64,000 bases of DNA from Arcuatula senhousia (Eukaryota; Mollusca; Bivalvia; Mytilida; Mytilidae), in assembly GCA_963971305.1 (NCBI GenBank), contig OZ020307.1:10863501-10927500 (forward strand). Direction: 5' to 3'. The position numbers were made by a program, and so were the translations under genes. Below, in pieces: positions 9,896 to 25,860 of the stretch (position 1 is the stretch's first letter; every line of letters starts with the position of its first letter). The notes under the pieces were generated by a model. That model was not told where the DNA came from, did no database searches, and worked only from the letters and a program-made list of their open reading frames with translations.

Positions 9896-12800
9896 ACAAG
9901 AAGAATACCATTTTAGAGACCGAACGAGACGTCAGGCATATACAAGGGTAACATTTGTACGTCAAAAACAGGTTAGACGAAGTAAAAAAATGTTTCAACT
10001 GGTATCAAACACACAACTTTGTATAAGTTTTGACTGAGTAAAAATATGTTATTTCAGACGTGAATCAACTGACATAGTTATGTTGTGTCAAACACTACTT
10101 AGCAATTTTCTGTAATTTTTGATGGAGTAAAAATATGTTATTTCAGACGCGTATCAACTGACATAGTTATGTTGTGTCAAACACTACCAAGCAATTTTCT
10201 GTAAGTTTTGATGGAGTAAAAATATGTTATTTCAGACGCGTATCAACTGACATTATTATGTTGTTTCAAACACTACTTAGCAATTTTCTGTAAGTTTTGA
10301 TGGAGTAAAAATATGTTATTTCAGACGCGTATCAACTGACATTATTATGTTGTTTCAAACACTACCAAGCAATTTTCTGTAAGTTTTGATGGAGTAAAAA
10401 TATGTTATTTCAGACGTGTATCAACTGACATAGTTATGTTGTGTCAAACACTACCAAGCAATTTTCTGTAAGTTTTGATGGAGTAAAATATGTTACTTCA
10501 GACGTGTATCAACTGACATAGTTATGTTGTTTCAAACACTACTTAGCAATTTTCTGTAAGTTTTGATGGAGTAAAAATATGTTATTTCAGACGTGTATCA
10601 ACTGACATAGTTATGTTGTTTCAAACACTACTTAGCAATTTTCTGTAAGTTTTGATGGAGTAAAAATATGTTATTTCAGACGTGTATCAACTGACATAGT
10701 TATGTTGTTTCAAACACTACTTAGCAATTTTCTGTAAGTTTTGATGGAGTAAAAATATGTTATTTCAGACGTGTATCAACTGACATTATTATGTTGTTTC
10801 AAACACTACTTAGCAATTTTCTGTAAGTTTTGATGGAGTAAAATATGTTACTTCAGACGTGTATCAACTGACATAGTTATGTTGTTTCAAACACTACTTA
10901 GCAATTTCTGTAAGTTTTGACTGAGTAAAAATATGTTATTTCAGACGTGTATCAACTGACATAGTTATGTTGTTTCATACACTACTTAGTAATTTTCTGT
11001 AAGTTTTGATGGAGTAAAAATATGTTATTTCAGACGTGTATCAACTGACATTATTATGTTGTGTCAAACACTACTTAGCAATTTTCTGTAAGTTTTGACT
11101 GAGTAAAATATGTTACTTCAGACGTGTATCAACTGACATTATTATGTTGTGTCAAACACTACTTAGTAATTTTCTGTAAGTTTTGATGGAGTAAAAATAT
11201 GTTATTTCAGACGCGTATCAACTGACATAGTTATGTTGTGTCAAACACTACTTAGCAATTTTCTGTAAGTTTTGATGGAGTAAAAATATGTTATTTCAGA
11301 CGTATATCAACTGACATAGTTATGTTGTGTCAAACACTACTTAGCAATTTTCTGTAATTTTTGATGGAGTAAAAAAATGTTATTTCAGACGTGTATCAAC
11401 TGACATAGTTATGTTGTGTCAAACACTACTTAGTAATTTTCTGTAAGTTTTGATGGAGTAAAAATATGTTTTTTCAGACGTGTATCAACTGACATAGTTA
11501 TGTTGTTTCATACACTACTTAGCAATTTTCTGTAAGTTTTGATGGAGTAAAAATATGTTATTTCAGACGTGTATCAACTGACATAGTTATGTTGTTTCAA
11601 ACACTACTTAGCAATTTTCTGTAAGTTTTGATGGAGAAAAAATATGTTATTTCAGACGTGTATCAACTGACATAGTTATGTTGTGTCAAACACTACTTAG
11701 TAATTTTCTGTAAGTTTTGATGGAGTAAAAATATGTTATTTCAGACGTGTATCAACTGACATAGTTATGTTGTTTCATACACTACTTAGCAATTTTCTGT
11801 AAGTTTTGATGGAGTAAAAATATGTTATTTCAGACGTGTATCAACTGACATTATTATGTTGTTTTATACACTACTTAGTAATTTTCTTTAACTTTTGATG
11901 GAGTAAAAATATGTTATTTCAGACGTGTATCAACTGACATTATTATGTTGTTTCATACACTATTTAGTAATTTTCTGTATGTTTTGATGGAGTAAAAATA
12001 TGTTATTTCAGACGTGTATCAACTGACATACTTATGTTGTGTCAAACACTACCAAGCAATTTTCTGTAAGTTTTGATGGAGAAAAAATATGTTATTTCAG
12101 ACGTGTATCAACTGACATAGTTATGTTGTGTCAAACACTACTTAGCAATTTTCTGTAAGTTTTGATGGAGTAAAAATATGTTATTTCAGACGTGTATCAA
12201 CTGACATTATTATGTTGTTTTATACACTACTTAGTAATTTTCTGTAAGTTTCGATGGAGTAAAAATAGGTTATTTCAGACGTGTATCAACTGACATAGTT
12301 ATGTTGTTTTATACACTACTTAGTAATTTTCTTTAAGTTTTGATGGAGTAAAAATATGTTATTTCAGACGTGTATCAACTGACATACTTATGTTGTGTCA
12401 AACACTAATTAGCAATTTTCTGTAAGTTTTGATGGAGTAAAAATAGGTTATTTCAGACGTGTATCAACTGACATTATTATGTTGTTTTATACACTACTTA
12501 GTAATTTTCTTTAAGTTTTGATGGAGTAAAAATAGGTTATTTCAGACGTGTATCAACTGACATACTTATGTTGTGTCAAACACTACTTAGCAATTTTCTG
12601 TAAGTTTTGATGGAGTAAAAATATGTTATTTCAGACGTGTATCAACTGACATTATTATGTTGTTTTATACACTACTTAGTAATTTTCTTTAACTTTTGAT
12701 GGAGTAAAAATATGTTATTTCAGACGTGTATCAACTGACATTATTATGTTGTTTCATACACTATTTAGTAATTTTCTGTATGTTTTGATGGAGTAAAAAT

Positions 12801-13549
12801 ATGTTATTTCAGACGCGTATCAACTGACATAGTTATGTTGTGTCAAACACTACCAAGCAATTTTCTGTAAGTTTTGATGGAGTAAAAATATGTTATTTCA
12901 GACGTGTATCAACTGACATAGTTATGTTGTTTCAAACACTACTTAGCAATTTTCTGTAAGTTTTGATGGAGTAAAAATATGTTATTTCAGACGTGTATCA
13001 ACTGACATAGTTATGTTGTGTCAAACACTACTTAGCAATTTTCTGTAAGTTTTGATGGAGTAAAAATATGTTATTTCAGACGTGTATCAACTGACATTAT
13101 TATGTTGTTTTATACACTACTTAGTAATTTTCTTTAAGTTTTGATGGAGTAAAAATAGGTTATTTCAGACGTGTATCAACTGACATTATTATGTTGTTTT
13201 ATACACTACTTAGTTATTTTCTTTAACTTTTGATGGAGTAAAAATATGTTATTTCAGACGTGTATCAACTGACATTATTATGTTGTTTCATACACTACTT
13301 AGTTATTTTCTGTAAGTTTTGATGGAGTAAAAATATGTTATTTCAGACGCGTATCAACTGACATAGTTATGTTGTGTCAAACACTACCAAGCAATTTTCT
13401 GTAAGTTTTGATGGAGTAAAAATAGGTTATTTCAGACGTGTATCAACTGACATAGTTATGTTGTTTTATACACTACTTAGTAATTTTCTTTAAGTTTTGA
13501 TGGAGTAAAAATAGGTTATTTCAGACGTGTATCAACTGACATAGTTATG

Positions 13550-16500
13550 TTGTGTCAAACACTACTTAGCAATTTTCTGTAAGTTTTGATGGAGTAAAAA
13601 TATGTTATTTCAGACGTGTATCAACTGACATTATTATGTTGTTTTATACACTACTTAGTAATTTTCTTTAAGTTTTGATGGAGTAAAAATAGGTTATTTC
13701 AGACGTGTATCAACTGACATAGTTATGTTGTGTCAAACACTACTTAGCAATTTTCTGTAAGTTTTGATGGAGTAAAAATTTGTTATTTCAGACGTGTATC
13801 AACTGACATTATTATGTTGTTTTATACACTACTTAGTAATTTTCTTTAACTTTTGATGGAGTAAAAATATGTTATTTCAGACGTGTATCAACTGACATTA
13901 TTATGTTGTTTCATACACTACTTAGTAATTTTCTGTAAGTTTTGATGGAGTAAAAATATGTTATTTCAGACGCGTATCAACTGACATAGTTATGTTGTTT
14001 CAAACACTACCAAGCAATTTTCTGTAAGTTTTGATGGAGTAAAAATATGTTATTTCAGACGTGTATCAACTGACATAGTTATGTTGTTTCAAACACTACT
14101 TAGCAATTTTCTGTAAGTTTTGATGGAGTAAAAAAATGTTATTTCAGACGTGTATCAACTGACATAGTTATGTTGTGTCAAACACTACTTAGCAATTTTC
14201 TGTAAGTTTTGATGGAGTAAAAATATGTTATTTCAGACGTGTATCAACTGACATTATTATGTTGTTTTATACACTACTTAGTAATTTTCTTTAAGTTTTG
14301 ATGGAGTAAAAATAGGTTATTTCAGACGTGTATCAACTGACATTATTATGTTGTTTTATACACTACTTAGTTATTTTCTTTAACTTTTGATGGAGTAAAA
14401 ATATGTTATTTCAGACGTGTATCAACTGACATTATTATGTTGTTTCATACACTACTTAGTTATTTTCTGTAAGTTTTGATGGAGTAAAAATATGTTATTT
14501 CAGACGCGTATCAACTGACATAGTTATGTTGTGTCAAACACTACCAAGCAATTTTCTGTAAGTTTTGATGGAGTAAAAATAGGTTATTTCAGACGTGTAT
14601 CAACTGACATAGTTATGTTGTTTTATACACTACTTAGTAATTTTCTTTAAGTTTTGATGGAGTAAAAATAGGTTATTTCAGACGTGTATCAACTGACATA
14701 GTTATGTTGTGTCAAACACTAATTAGCAATTTTCTGTAAGTTTTGATGGAGTAAAAATAGGTTATTTCAGACGTGTATCAACTGACATTATTATGTTGTT
14801 TTATACACTACTTAGTAATTTTCTTTAAGTTTTGATGGAGTAAAAATAGGTTATTTCAGACGTGTATCAACTGACATACTTATGTTGTGTCAAACACTAC
14901 TTAGCAATTTTCTGTAAGTTTTGATGGAGTAAAAATATGTTATTTCAGACGTGTATCAACTGACATTATTATGTTGTTTTATACACTACTTAGTAATTTT
15001 CTTTAACTTTTGATGGAGTAAAAATATGTTATTTCAGACGTGTATCAACTGACATTATTATGTTGTTTCATACACTATTTAGTAATTTTCTGTATGTTTT
15101 GATGGAGTAAAAATATGTTATTTCAGACGCGTATCAACTGACATAGTTATGTTGTGTCAAACACTACCAAGCAATTTTCTGTAAGTTTTGATGGAGTAAA
15201 AATATGTTATTTCAGACGTGTATCAACTGACATAGTTATGTTGTTTCAAACACTACTTAGCAATTTTCTGTAAGTTTTGATGGAGTAAAAATATGTTATT
15301 TCAGACGTGTATCAACTGACATAGTTATGTTGTGTCAAACACTACTTAGCAATTTTCTGTAAGTTTTGATGGAGTAAAAATATGTTATTTCAGACGTGTA
15401 TCAACTGACATTATTATGTTGTTTTATACACTACTTAGTAATTTTCTTTAAGTTTTGATGGAGTAAAAATAGGTTATTTCAGACGTGTATCAACTGACAT
15501 AGTTATGTTGTGTCAAACACTACTTAGCAATTTTCTGTAAGTTTTGATGGAGTAAAAATTTGTTATTTCAGACGTGTATCAACTGACATTATTATGTTGT
15601 TTTATACACTACTTAGTAATTTTCTTTAACTTTTGATGGAGTAAAAATATGTTATTTCAGACGTGTATCAACTGACATTATTATGTTGTTTCATACACTA
15701 CTTAGTAATTTTCTGTAAGTTTTGATGGAGTAAAAATATGTTATTTCAGACGCGTATCAACTGACATAGTTATGTTGTTTCAAACACTACCAAGCAATTT
15801 TCTGTAAGTTTTGATGGAGTAAAAATATGTTATTTCAGACGTGTATCAACTGACATAGTTATGTTGTTTCAAACACTACTTAGCAATTTTCTGTAAGTTT
15901 TGATGGAGTAAAAAAATGTTATTTCAGACGTGTATCAACTGACATAGTTATGTTGTGTCAAACACTACTTAGCAATTTTCTGTAAGTTTTGATGGAGTAA
16001 AAATATGTTATTTCAGACGTGTATCAACTGACATTATTATGTTGTTTTATACACTACTTAGTAATTTTCTTTAAGTTTTTATGGAGTAAAAATAGGTTAT
16101 TTCAGACGTGTATCAACTGACATTATTATGTTGTTTTATACACTACTTAGTTATTTTCTTTAACTTTTGATGGAGTAAAAATATGTTATTTCAGACGTGT
16201 ATCAACTGACATTATTATGTTGTTTCATACACTACTTAGTTATTTTCTGTAAGTTTTGATGGAGTAAAAATATGTTATTTCAGACGCGTATCAACTGACA
16301 TAGTTATGTTGTGTCAAACACTACCAAGCAATTTTCTGTAAGTTTTGATGGAGTAAAAATATGTTATTTCAGACGTGTATCAACTGACATAGTTATGTTG
16401 TTTCAAACACCACTTAGCAATTTTCTGTAAGTTTTGATGGAGTAAAAATATGTTATTTCAGACGTGTATCAACTGACATAGTTATGTTGTGTCAAACACT

Positions 16501-19500
16501 ACTTAGCAATTTTCTGTAAGTTTTGATGGAGTAAAAATATGTTATTTCAGACGTGTATCAACTGACATTATTATGTTGTTTTATACACTACTTAGTAATT
16601 TTCTTTAAGTTTTGACGGAGTAAAAATAGGTTATTTCAGACGTGTATCAACTGACATTATTATGTTGTTTTATACACCACTTAGTAATTTTCTTTAACTT
16701 TCGATGGAGTAAAAATATGTTATTTCAGACGTGTATCAACTGACATTATTATGTTGTTTCATACACTACTTAGTAATTTTCTGTACGTTTTGATGGAGTA
16801 AAAATATGTTATTTCAGACGCGTATCAACTGACATAGTTATGTTGTGTCAAACACTACCAAGCAATTTTCTGTAAGTTTTGATGGAGTAAAAATATGTTA
16901 TTTCAGACGTGTATCAACTGACATAGTTTTGTTGTTTCAAACACTACCAAGCAATTTTCTGTAAGTTTTGATGGAGTAAAAATAGGTTATTTCAGACGTG
17001 TATCAACTGACATAGTTATGTTGTTTTATACACTACTTAGTAATTTTCTTTAAGTTTTGATGGAGTAAAAATAGGTTATTTCAGACGTGTATCAACTGAC
17101 ATATTTATGTTGTGTCAAACACTAATTAGCAATTTTCTGTAAGTTTTGATGGAGTAAAAGTAGGTTATTTCAGACGTGTATCAACTGACATTATTATGTT
17201 GTTTTATACACTACTTAGTAATTTTCTTTAAGTTTTGATGGAGTAAAAATAGGTTATTTCAGACGTGTATCAACTGACATACTTATGTTGTGTCAAACAC
17301 TACTTAGCAATTTTCTGTAAGTTTTGATGGAGTAAAAATATGTTATTTCAGACGTGTATCAACTGACATTATTATGTTGTTTTATACACTACTTAGTAAT
17401 TTTCTTTAACTTTTGATGGAGTAAAAATATGTTATTTCAGACGTGTATCAACTGACATTATTATGTTGTTTCATACACTATTTAGTAATTTTCTGTATGT
17501 TTTGATGGAGTAAAAATATGTTATTTCAGACGCGTATCAACTGACATAGTTATGTTGTGTCAAACACTACCAAGCAATTTTCTGTAAGTTTTGATGGAGT
17601 AAAAATATGTTATTTCAGACGTGTATCAACTGACATAGTTATGTTGTTTCAAACACTACTTAGCAATTTTCTGTAAGTTTTGATGGAGTAAAAATATGTT
17701 ATTTCAGACGTGTATCAACTGACATAGTTATGTTGTGTCAAACACTACTTAGCAATTTTCTGTAAGTTTTGATGGAGTAAAAATATGTTATTTCAGACGT
17801 GTATCAACTGACATTATTATGTTGTTTTATACACTACTTAGTAATTTTCTTTAAGTTTTGATGGAGTAAAAATAGGTTATTTCAGACGTGTATCAACTGA
17901 CATAGTTATGTTGTGTCAAACACTACTTAGCAATTTTCTGTAAGTTTTGATGGAGTAAAAATTTGTTATTTCAGACGTGTATCAACTGACATTATTATGT
18001 TGTTTTATACACTACTTAGTAATTTTCTTTAACTTTTGATGGAGTAAAAATATGTTATTTCAGACGTGTATCAACTGACATTATTATGTTGTTTCATACA
18101 CTACTTAGTAATTTTCTGTAAGTTTTGATGGAGTAAAAATATGTTATTTCAGACGCGTATCAACTGACATAGTTATGTTGTTTCAAACACTACCAAGCAA
18201 TTTTCTGTAAGTTTTGATGGAGTAAAAATATGTTATTTCAGACGTGTATCAACTGACATAGTTATGTTGTTTCAAACACTACTTAGCAATTTTCTGTAAG
18301 TTTTGATGGAGTAAAAATATGTTATTTCAGACGTGTATCAACTGACATTATTATGTTGTTTTATACACTACTTAGTAATTTTCTTTAAGTTTTGATGGAG
18401 TAAAAATAGGTTATTTCAGACGTGTATCAACTGACATTATTATGTTGTTTTATACACTACTTAGTTATTTTCTTTAACTTTTGATGGAGTAAAAATATGT
18501 TATTTCAGACGTGTATCAACTGACATTATTATGTTGTTTCATACACTACTTAGTTATTTTCTGTAAGTTTTGATGGAGTAAAAATATGTTATTTCAGACG
18601 TGTATCAACTGACATAGTTATGTTGTGTCAAACACTACCAAGCAATTTTCTGTAAGTTTTGATGGAGTAAAAATATGTTATTTCAGACGTGTATCAACTG
18701 ACATAGTTATGTTGTTTCAAACACCACTTAGCAATTTTCTGTAAGTTTTGATGGAGTAAAAATATGTTATTTCAGACGTGTATCAACTGACATAGTTATG
18801 TTGTGTCAAACACTACTTAGCAATTTTCTGTAAGTTTTGATGGAGTAAAAATATGTTATTTCAGACGTGTATCAACTGACATTATTATGTTGTTTTATAC
18901 ACTACTTAGTAATTTTCTTTAAGTTTTGACGGAGTAAAAATAGGTTATTTCAGACGTGTATCAACTGACATTATTATGTTGTTTTATACACCACTTAGTA
19001 ATTTTCTTTAACTTTCGATGGAGTAAAAATATGTTATTTCAGACGTGTATCAACTGACATTATTATGTTGTTTCATACACTATTTAGTAATTTTCTGTAT
19101 GTTTTGATGGAGTAAAAATATGTTATTTCAGACGCGTATCAACTGACATAGTTATGTTGTGTCAAACACTACCAAGCAATTTTCTGTAAGTTTTGATGGA
19201 GTAAAAATATGTTATTTCAGACGTGTATCAACTGACATAGTTATGTTGTTTCAAACACTACTTAGCAATTTTCTGTAAGTTTTGATGGAGTAAAAATATG
19301 TTATTTCAGACGTGTATCAACTGACATAGTTATGTTGTGTCAAACACTACTTAGCAATTTTCTGTAAGTTTTGATGGAGTAAAAATATGTTATTTCAGAC
19401 GTGTATCAACTGACATTATTATGTTGTTTTATACACTACTTAGTAATTTTCTTTAAGTTTTGATGGAGTAAAAATAGGTTATTTCAGACGTGTATCAACT

Positions 19501-22500
19501 GACATAGTTATGTTGTGTCAAACACTACTTAGCAATTTTCTGTAAGTTTTGATGGAGTAAAAATTTGTTATTTCAGACGTGTATCAACTGACATTATTAT
19601 GTTGTTTTATACACTACTTAGTAATTTTCTTTAACTTTTGATGGAGTAAAAATATGTTATTTCAGACGTGTATCAACTGACATTATTATGTTGTTTCATA
19701 CACTACTTAGTAATTTTCTGTAAGTTTTGATGGAGTAAAAATATGTTATTTCAGACGCGTATCAACTGACATAGTTATGTTGTTTCAAACACTACCAAGC
19801 AATTTTCTGTAAGTTTTGATGGAGTAAAAATATGTTATTTCAGACGTGTATCAACTGACATAGTTATGTTGTTTCAAACACTACTTAGCAATTTTCTGTA
19901 AGTTTTGATGGAGTAAAAAAATGTTATTTCAGACGTGTATCAACTGACATAGTTATGTTGTGTCAAACACTACTTAGCAATTTTCTGTAAGTTTTGATGG
20001 AGTAAAAATATGTTATTTCAGACGTGTATCAACTGACATTATTATGTTGTTTTATACACTACTTAGTAATTTTCTTTAAGTTTTGATGGAGTAAAAATAG
20101 GTTATTTCAGACGTGTATCAACTGACATTATTATGTTGTTTTATACACTACTTAGTTATTTTCTTTAACTTTTGATGGAGTAAAAATATGTTATTTCAGA
20201 CGTGTATCAACTGACATTATTATGTTGTTTCATACACTACTTAGTTATTTTCTGTAAGTTTTGATGGAGTAAAAATATGTTATTTCAGACGCGTATCAAC
20301 TGACATAGTTATGTTGTGTCAAACACTACCAAGCAATTTTCTGTAAGTTTTGATGGAGTAAAAATAGGTTATTTCAGACGTGTATCAACTGACATAGTTA
20401 TGTTGTTTTATACACTACTTAGTAATTTTCTTTAAGTTTTGATGGAGTAAAAATAGGTTATTTCAGACGTGTATCAACTGACATAGTTATGTTGTGTCAA
20501 ACACTAATTAGCAATTTTCTGTAAGTTTTGATGGAGTAAAAATAGGTTATTTCAGACGTGTATCAACTGACATTATTATGTTGTTTTATACACTACTTAG
20601 TAATTTTCTTTAAGTTTTGATGGAGTAAAAATAGGTTATTTCAGACGTGTATCAACTGACATACTTATGTTGTGTCAAACACTACTTAGCAATTTTCTGT
20701 AAGTTTTGATGGAGTAAAAATATGTTATTTCAGACGTGTATCAACTGACATTATTATGTTGTTTTATACACTACTTAGTAATTTTCTTTAACTTTTGATG
20801 GAGTAAAAATATGTTATTTCAGACGTGTATCAACTGACATTATTATGTTGTTTCATACACTATTTAGTAATTTTCTGTATGTTTTGATGGAGTAAAAATA
20901 TGTTATTTCAGACGCGTATCAACTGACATAGTTATGTTGTGTCAAACACTACCAAGCAATTTTCTGTAAGTTTTGATGGAGTAAAAATATGTTATTTCAG
21001 ACGTGTATCAACTGACATAGTTATGTTGTTTCAAACACTACTTAGCAATTTTCTGTAAGTTTTGATGGAGTAAAAATATGTTATTTCAGACGTGTATCAA
21101 CTGACATAGTTATGTTGTGTCAAACACTACTTAGCAATTTTCTGTAAGTTTTGATGGAGTAAAAATATGTTATTTCAGACGTGTATCAACTGACATTATT
21201 ATGTTGTTTTATACACTACTTAGTAATTTTCTTTAAGTTTTGATGGAGTAAAAATAGGTTATTTCAGACGTGTATCAACTGACATAGTTATGTTGTGTCA
21301 AACACTACTTAGCAATTTTCTGTAAGTTTTGATGGAGTAAAAATTTGTTATTTCAGACGTGTATCAACTGACATTATTATGTTGTTTTATACACTACTTA
21401 GTAATTTTCTTTAACTTTTGATGGAGTAAAAATATGTTATTTCAGACGTGTATCAACTGACATTATTATGTTGTTTCATACACTACTTAGTAATTTTCTG
21501 TAAGTTTTGATGGAGTAAAAATATGTTATTTCAGACGCGTATCAACTGACATAGTTATGTTGTTTCAAACACTACCAAGCAATTTTCTGTAAGTTTTGAT
21601 GGAGTAAAAATATGTTATTTCAGACGTGTATCAACTGACATAGTTATGTTGTTTCAAACACTACTTAGCAATTTTCTGTAAGTTTTGATGGAGTAAAAAA
21701 ATGTTATTTCAGACGTGTATCAACTGACATAGTTATGTTGTGTCAAACACTACTTAGCAATTTTCTGTAAGTTTTGATGGAGTAAAAATATGTTATTTCA
21801 GACGTGTATCAACTGACATTATTATGTTGTTTTATACACTACTTAGTAATTTTCTTTAAGTTTTTATGGAGTAAAAATAGGTTATTTCAGACGTGTATCA
21901 ACTGACATTATTATGTTGTTTTATACACTACTTAGTTATTTTCTTTAACTTTTGATGGAGTAAAAATATGTTATTTCAGACGTGTATCAACTGACATTAT
22001 TATGTTGTTTCATACACTACTTAGTTATTTTCTGTAAGTTTTGATGGAGTAAAAATATGTTATTTCAGACGCGTATCAACTGACATAGTTATGTTGTGTC
22101 AAACACTACCAAGCAATTTTCTGTAAGTTTTGATGGAGTAAAAATATGTTATTTCAGACGTGTATCAACTGACATAGTTATGTTGTTTCAAACACCACTT
22201 AGCAATTTTCTGTAAGTTTTGATGGAGTAAAAATATGTTATTTCAGACGTGTATCAACTGACATAGTTATGTTGTGTCAAACACTACTTAGCAATTTTCT
22301 GTAAGTTTTGATGGAGTAAAAATATGTTATTTCAGACGTGTATCAACTGACATTATTATGTTGTTTTATACACTACTTAGTAATTTTCTTTAAGTTTTGA
22401 CGGAGTAAAAATAGGTTATTTCAGACGTGTATCAACTGACATTATTATGTTGTTTTATACACCACTTAGTAATTTTCTTTAACTTTCGATGGAGTAAAAA

Positions 22501-25500
22501 TATGTTATTTCAGACGTGTATCAACTGACATTATTATGTTGTTTCATACACTACTTAGTAATTTTCTGTACGTTTTGATGGAGTAAAAATATGTTATTTC
22601 AGACGCGTATCAACTGACATAGTTATGTTGTGTCAAACACTACCAAGCAATTTTCTGTAAGTTTTGATGGAGTAAAAATATGTTATTTCAGACGTGTATC
22701 AACTGACATAGTTTTGTTGTTTCAAACACTACCAAGCAATTTTCTGTAAGTTTTGATGGAGTAAAAATAGGTTATTTCAGACGTGTATCAACTGACATAG
22801 TTATGTTGTTTTATACACTACTTAGTAATTTTCTTTAAGTTTTGATGGAGTAAAAATAGGTTATTTCAGACGTGTATCAACTGACATAGTTATGTTGTGT
22901 CAAACACTAATTAGCAATTTTCTGTAAGTTTTGATGGAGTAAAAGTAGGTTATTTCAGACGTGTATCAACTGACATTATTATGTTGTTTTATACACTACT
23001 TAGTAATTTTCTTTAAGTTTTGATGGAGTAAAAATAGGTTATTTCAGACGTGTATCAACTGACATACTTATGTTGTGTCAAACACTACTTAGCAATTTTC
23101 TGTAAGTTTTGATGGAGTAAAAATATGTTATTTCAGACGTGTATCAAATGACATTATTATGTTGTTTTATACACTACTTAGTAATTTTCTTTAACTTTTG
23201 ATGGAGTAAAAATATGTTATTTCAGACGTGTATCAACTGACATTATTATGTTGTTTCATACACTATTTAGTAATTTTCTGTATGTTTTGATGGAGTAAAA
23301 ATATGTTATTTCAGACGCGTATCAACTGACATAGTTATGTTGTGTCAAACACTACCAAGCAATTTTCTGTAAGTTTTGATGGAGTAAAAATATGTTATTT
23401 CAGACGTGTATCAACTGACATAGTTATGTTGTTTCAAACACTACTTAGCAATTTTCTGTAAGTTTTGATGGAGTAAAAATATGTTATTTCAGACGTGTAT
23501 CAACTGACATAGTTATGTTGTGTCAAACACTACTTAGCAATTTTCTGTAAGTTTTGATGGAGTAAAAATATGTTATTTCAGACGTGTATCAACTGACATT
23601 ATTATGTTGTTTTATACACTACTTAGTAATTTTCTTTAAGTTTTGATGGAGTAAAAATAGGTTATTTCAGACGTGTATCAACTGACATAGTTATGTTGTG
23701 TCAAACACTACTTAGCAATTTTCTGTAAGTTTTGATGGAGTAAAAATTTGTTATTTCAGACGTGTATCAACTGACATTATTATGTTGTTTTATACACTAC
23801 TTAGTAATTTTCTTTAACTTTTGATGGAGTAAAAATATGTTATTTCAGACGTGTATCAACTGACATTATTATGTTGTTTCATACACTACTTAGTAATTTT
23901 CTGTAAGTTTTGATGGAGTAAAAATATGTTATTTCAGACGCGTATCAACTGACATAGTTATGTTGTTTCAAACACTACCAAGCAATTTTCTGTAAGTTTT
24001 GATGGAGTAAAAATATGTTATTTCAGACGTGTATCAACTGACATAGTTATGTTGTTTCAAACACTACTTAGCAATTTTCTGTAAGTTTTGATGGAGTAAA
24101 AAAATGTTATTTCAGACGTGTATCAACTGACATAGTTATGTTGTGTCAAACACTACTTAGCAATTTTCTGTAAGTTTTGATGGAGTAAAAATATGTTATT
24201 TCAGACGTGTATCAACTGACATTATTATGTTGTTTTATACACTACTTAGTAATTTTCTTTAAGTTTTGATGGAGTAAAAATAGGTTATTTCAGACGTGTA
24301 TCAACTGACATTATTATGTTGTTTTATACACTACTTAGTTATTTTCTTTAACTTTTGATGGAGTAAAAATATGTTATTTCAGACGTGTATCAACTGACAT
24401 TATTATGTTGTTTCATACACTACTTAGTAATTTTCTGTAAGTTTTGATGGAGTAAAAATATGTTATTTCAGACGCGTATCAACTGACATTATTATGTTGT
24501 TTCATACACTACCAAGCAATTTTCTGTAAGTTTTGATGGAGTAAAAATATGTTATTTCAGACGTGTATCAACTGACATAGTTATGTTGTTTCAAACACTA
24601 CTTAGCAATTTTCTGTAAGTTTTGATGGAGTAAAAAAATGTTATTTCAGACGTGTATCAACTGACATAGTTATGTTGTGTCAAACACTACTTAGCAATTT
24701 TCTGTAAGTTTTGATGGAGTAAAAATATGTTATTTCAGACGTGTATCAACTGACATTATTATGTTGTTTTATACACTACTTAGTAATTTTCTTTAAGTTT
24801 TGATGGAGTAAAAATAGGTTATTTCAGACGTGTATCAACTGACATTATTATGTTGTTTTATACACTACTTAGTAATTTTCTGTAAGTTTTGATGGAGTAA
24901 AAATATGTTATTTCAGACGCGTATCAACTGACATAGTTATGTTGTGTCAAACACTACCAAGCAATTTTCTGTAAGTTTTGATGGAGTAAAAATATGTTAT
25001 TTCAGACGTGTATCAACTGACATAGTTATGTTGTTTCAAACACTACTTAGCAATTTTCTGTAAGTTTTGATGGAGTAAAAATATGTTATTTCAGACGTTT
25101 ATCAACTGACATAGTTATGTTGTGTCAAACACTACTTAGCAATTTTCTGTAAGTTTTGATGGAGTAAAAATATGTTATTTCAGACGTGTATCAACTGACA
25201 TTATTATGTTGTTTTATACACTACTTAGTAATTTTCTTTAAGTTTTGATGGAGTAAAAATAGGTTATTTCAGACGTGTATCAACTGACATAGTTATGTTG
25301 TGTCAAACACTACTTAGCAATTTTCTGTAAGTTTTGATGGAGTAAAAATTTGTTATTTCAGACGTGTATCAACTGACATTATTATGTTGTTTTATACACT
25401 ACTTAGTAATTTTCTTTAACTTTTGATGGAGTAAAAATATGTTATTTCAGACGTGTATCAACTGACATTAGTATGTTGTTTCATACACTACTTAGTAATT

Positions 25501-25860
25501 TTCTGTAAGTTTTGATGGAGTAAAAATATGTTATTTCAGACGCGTATCAACTGACATTATTATGTTGTTTCATACACTACCAAGCAATTTTCTGTAAGTT
25601 TTGATGGAGTAAAAATATGTTATTTCAGACGTGTATCAACTGACATAGTTATGTTGTTTCAAACACTACTTAGCAATTTTCTGTAAGTTTTGATGGAGTA
25701 AAAAAATGTTATTTCAGACGTGTATCAACTGACATAGTTATGTTGTGTCAAACACTACTTAGCAATTTTCTGTAAGTTTTGATGGAGTAAAAATATGTTA
25801 TTTCAGACGTGTATCAACTGACATTATTATGTTGTTTTATACACTACTTAGTAATTTTCT
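13550..25860 (+). repeat. Higher-order repeat inside the satellite, 65-mer of ~5785 bp
   Basis: Rare monomer variants recur with a ~5785-base offset. AAAAATTTGTTATTTCAG occurs near 13778, 15558, 17960, 19562, 21342, 23746 and 25349, giving spacings of 20, 27, 18, 20, 27 and 18 monomers. AAGTTTTTATGGAG is near 16076 and 21862, AAAAGTAGG near 17158 and 22943, and CTGACATAGTTTTG near 16921 and 22707. About 2.1 copies of the 65-mer are present. Internal 26-27-monomer similarity (CACCACTTAGC near 16408 and 18722) shows an older shorter period. Confidence 0.85.
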
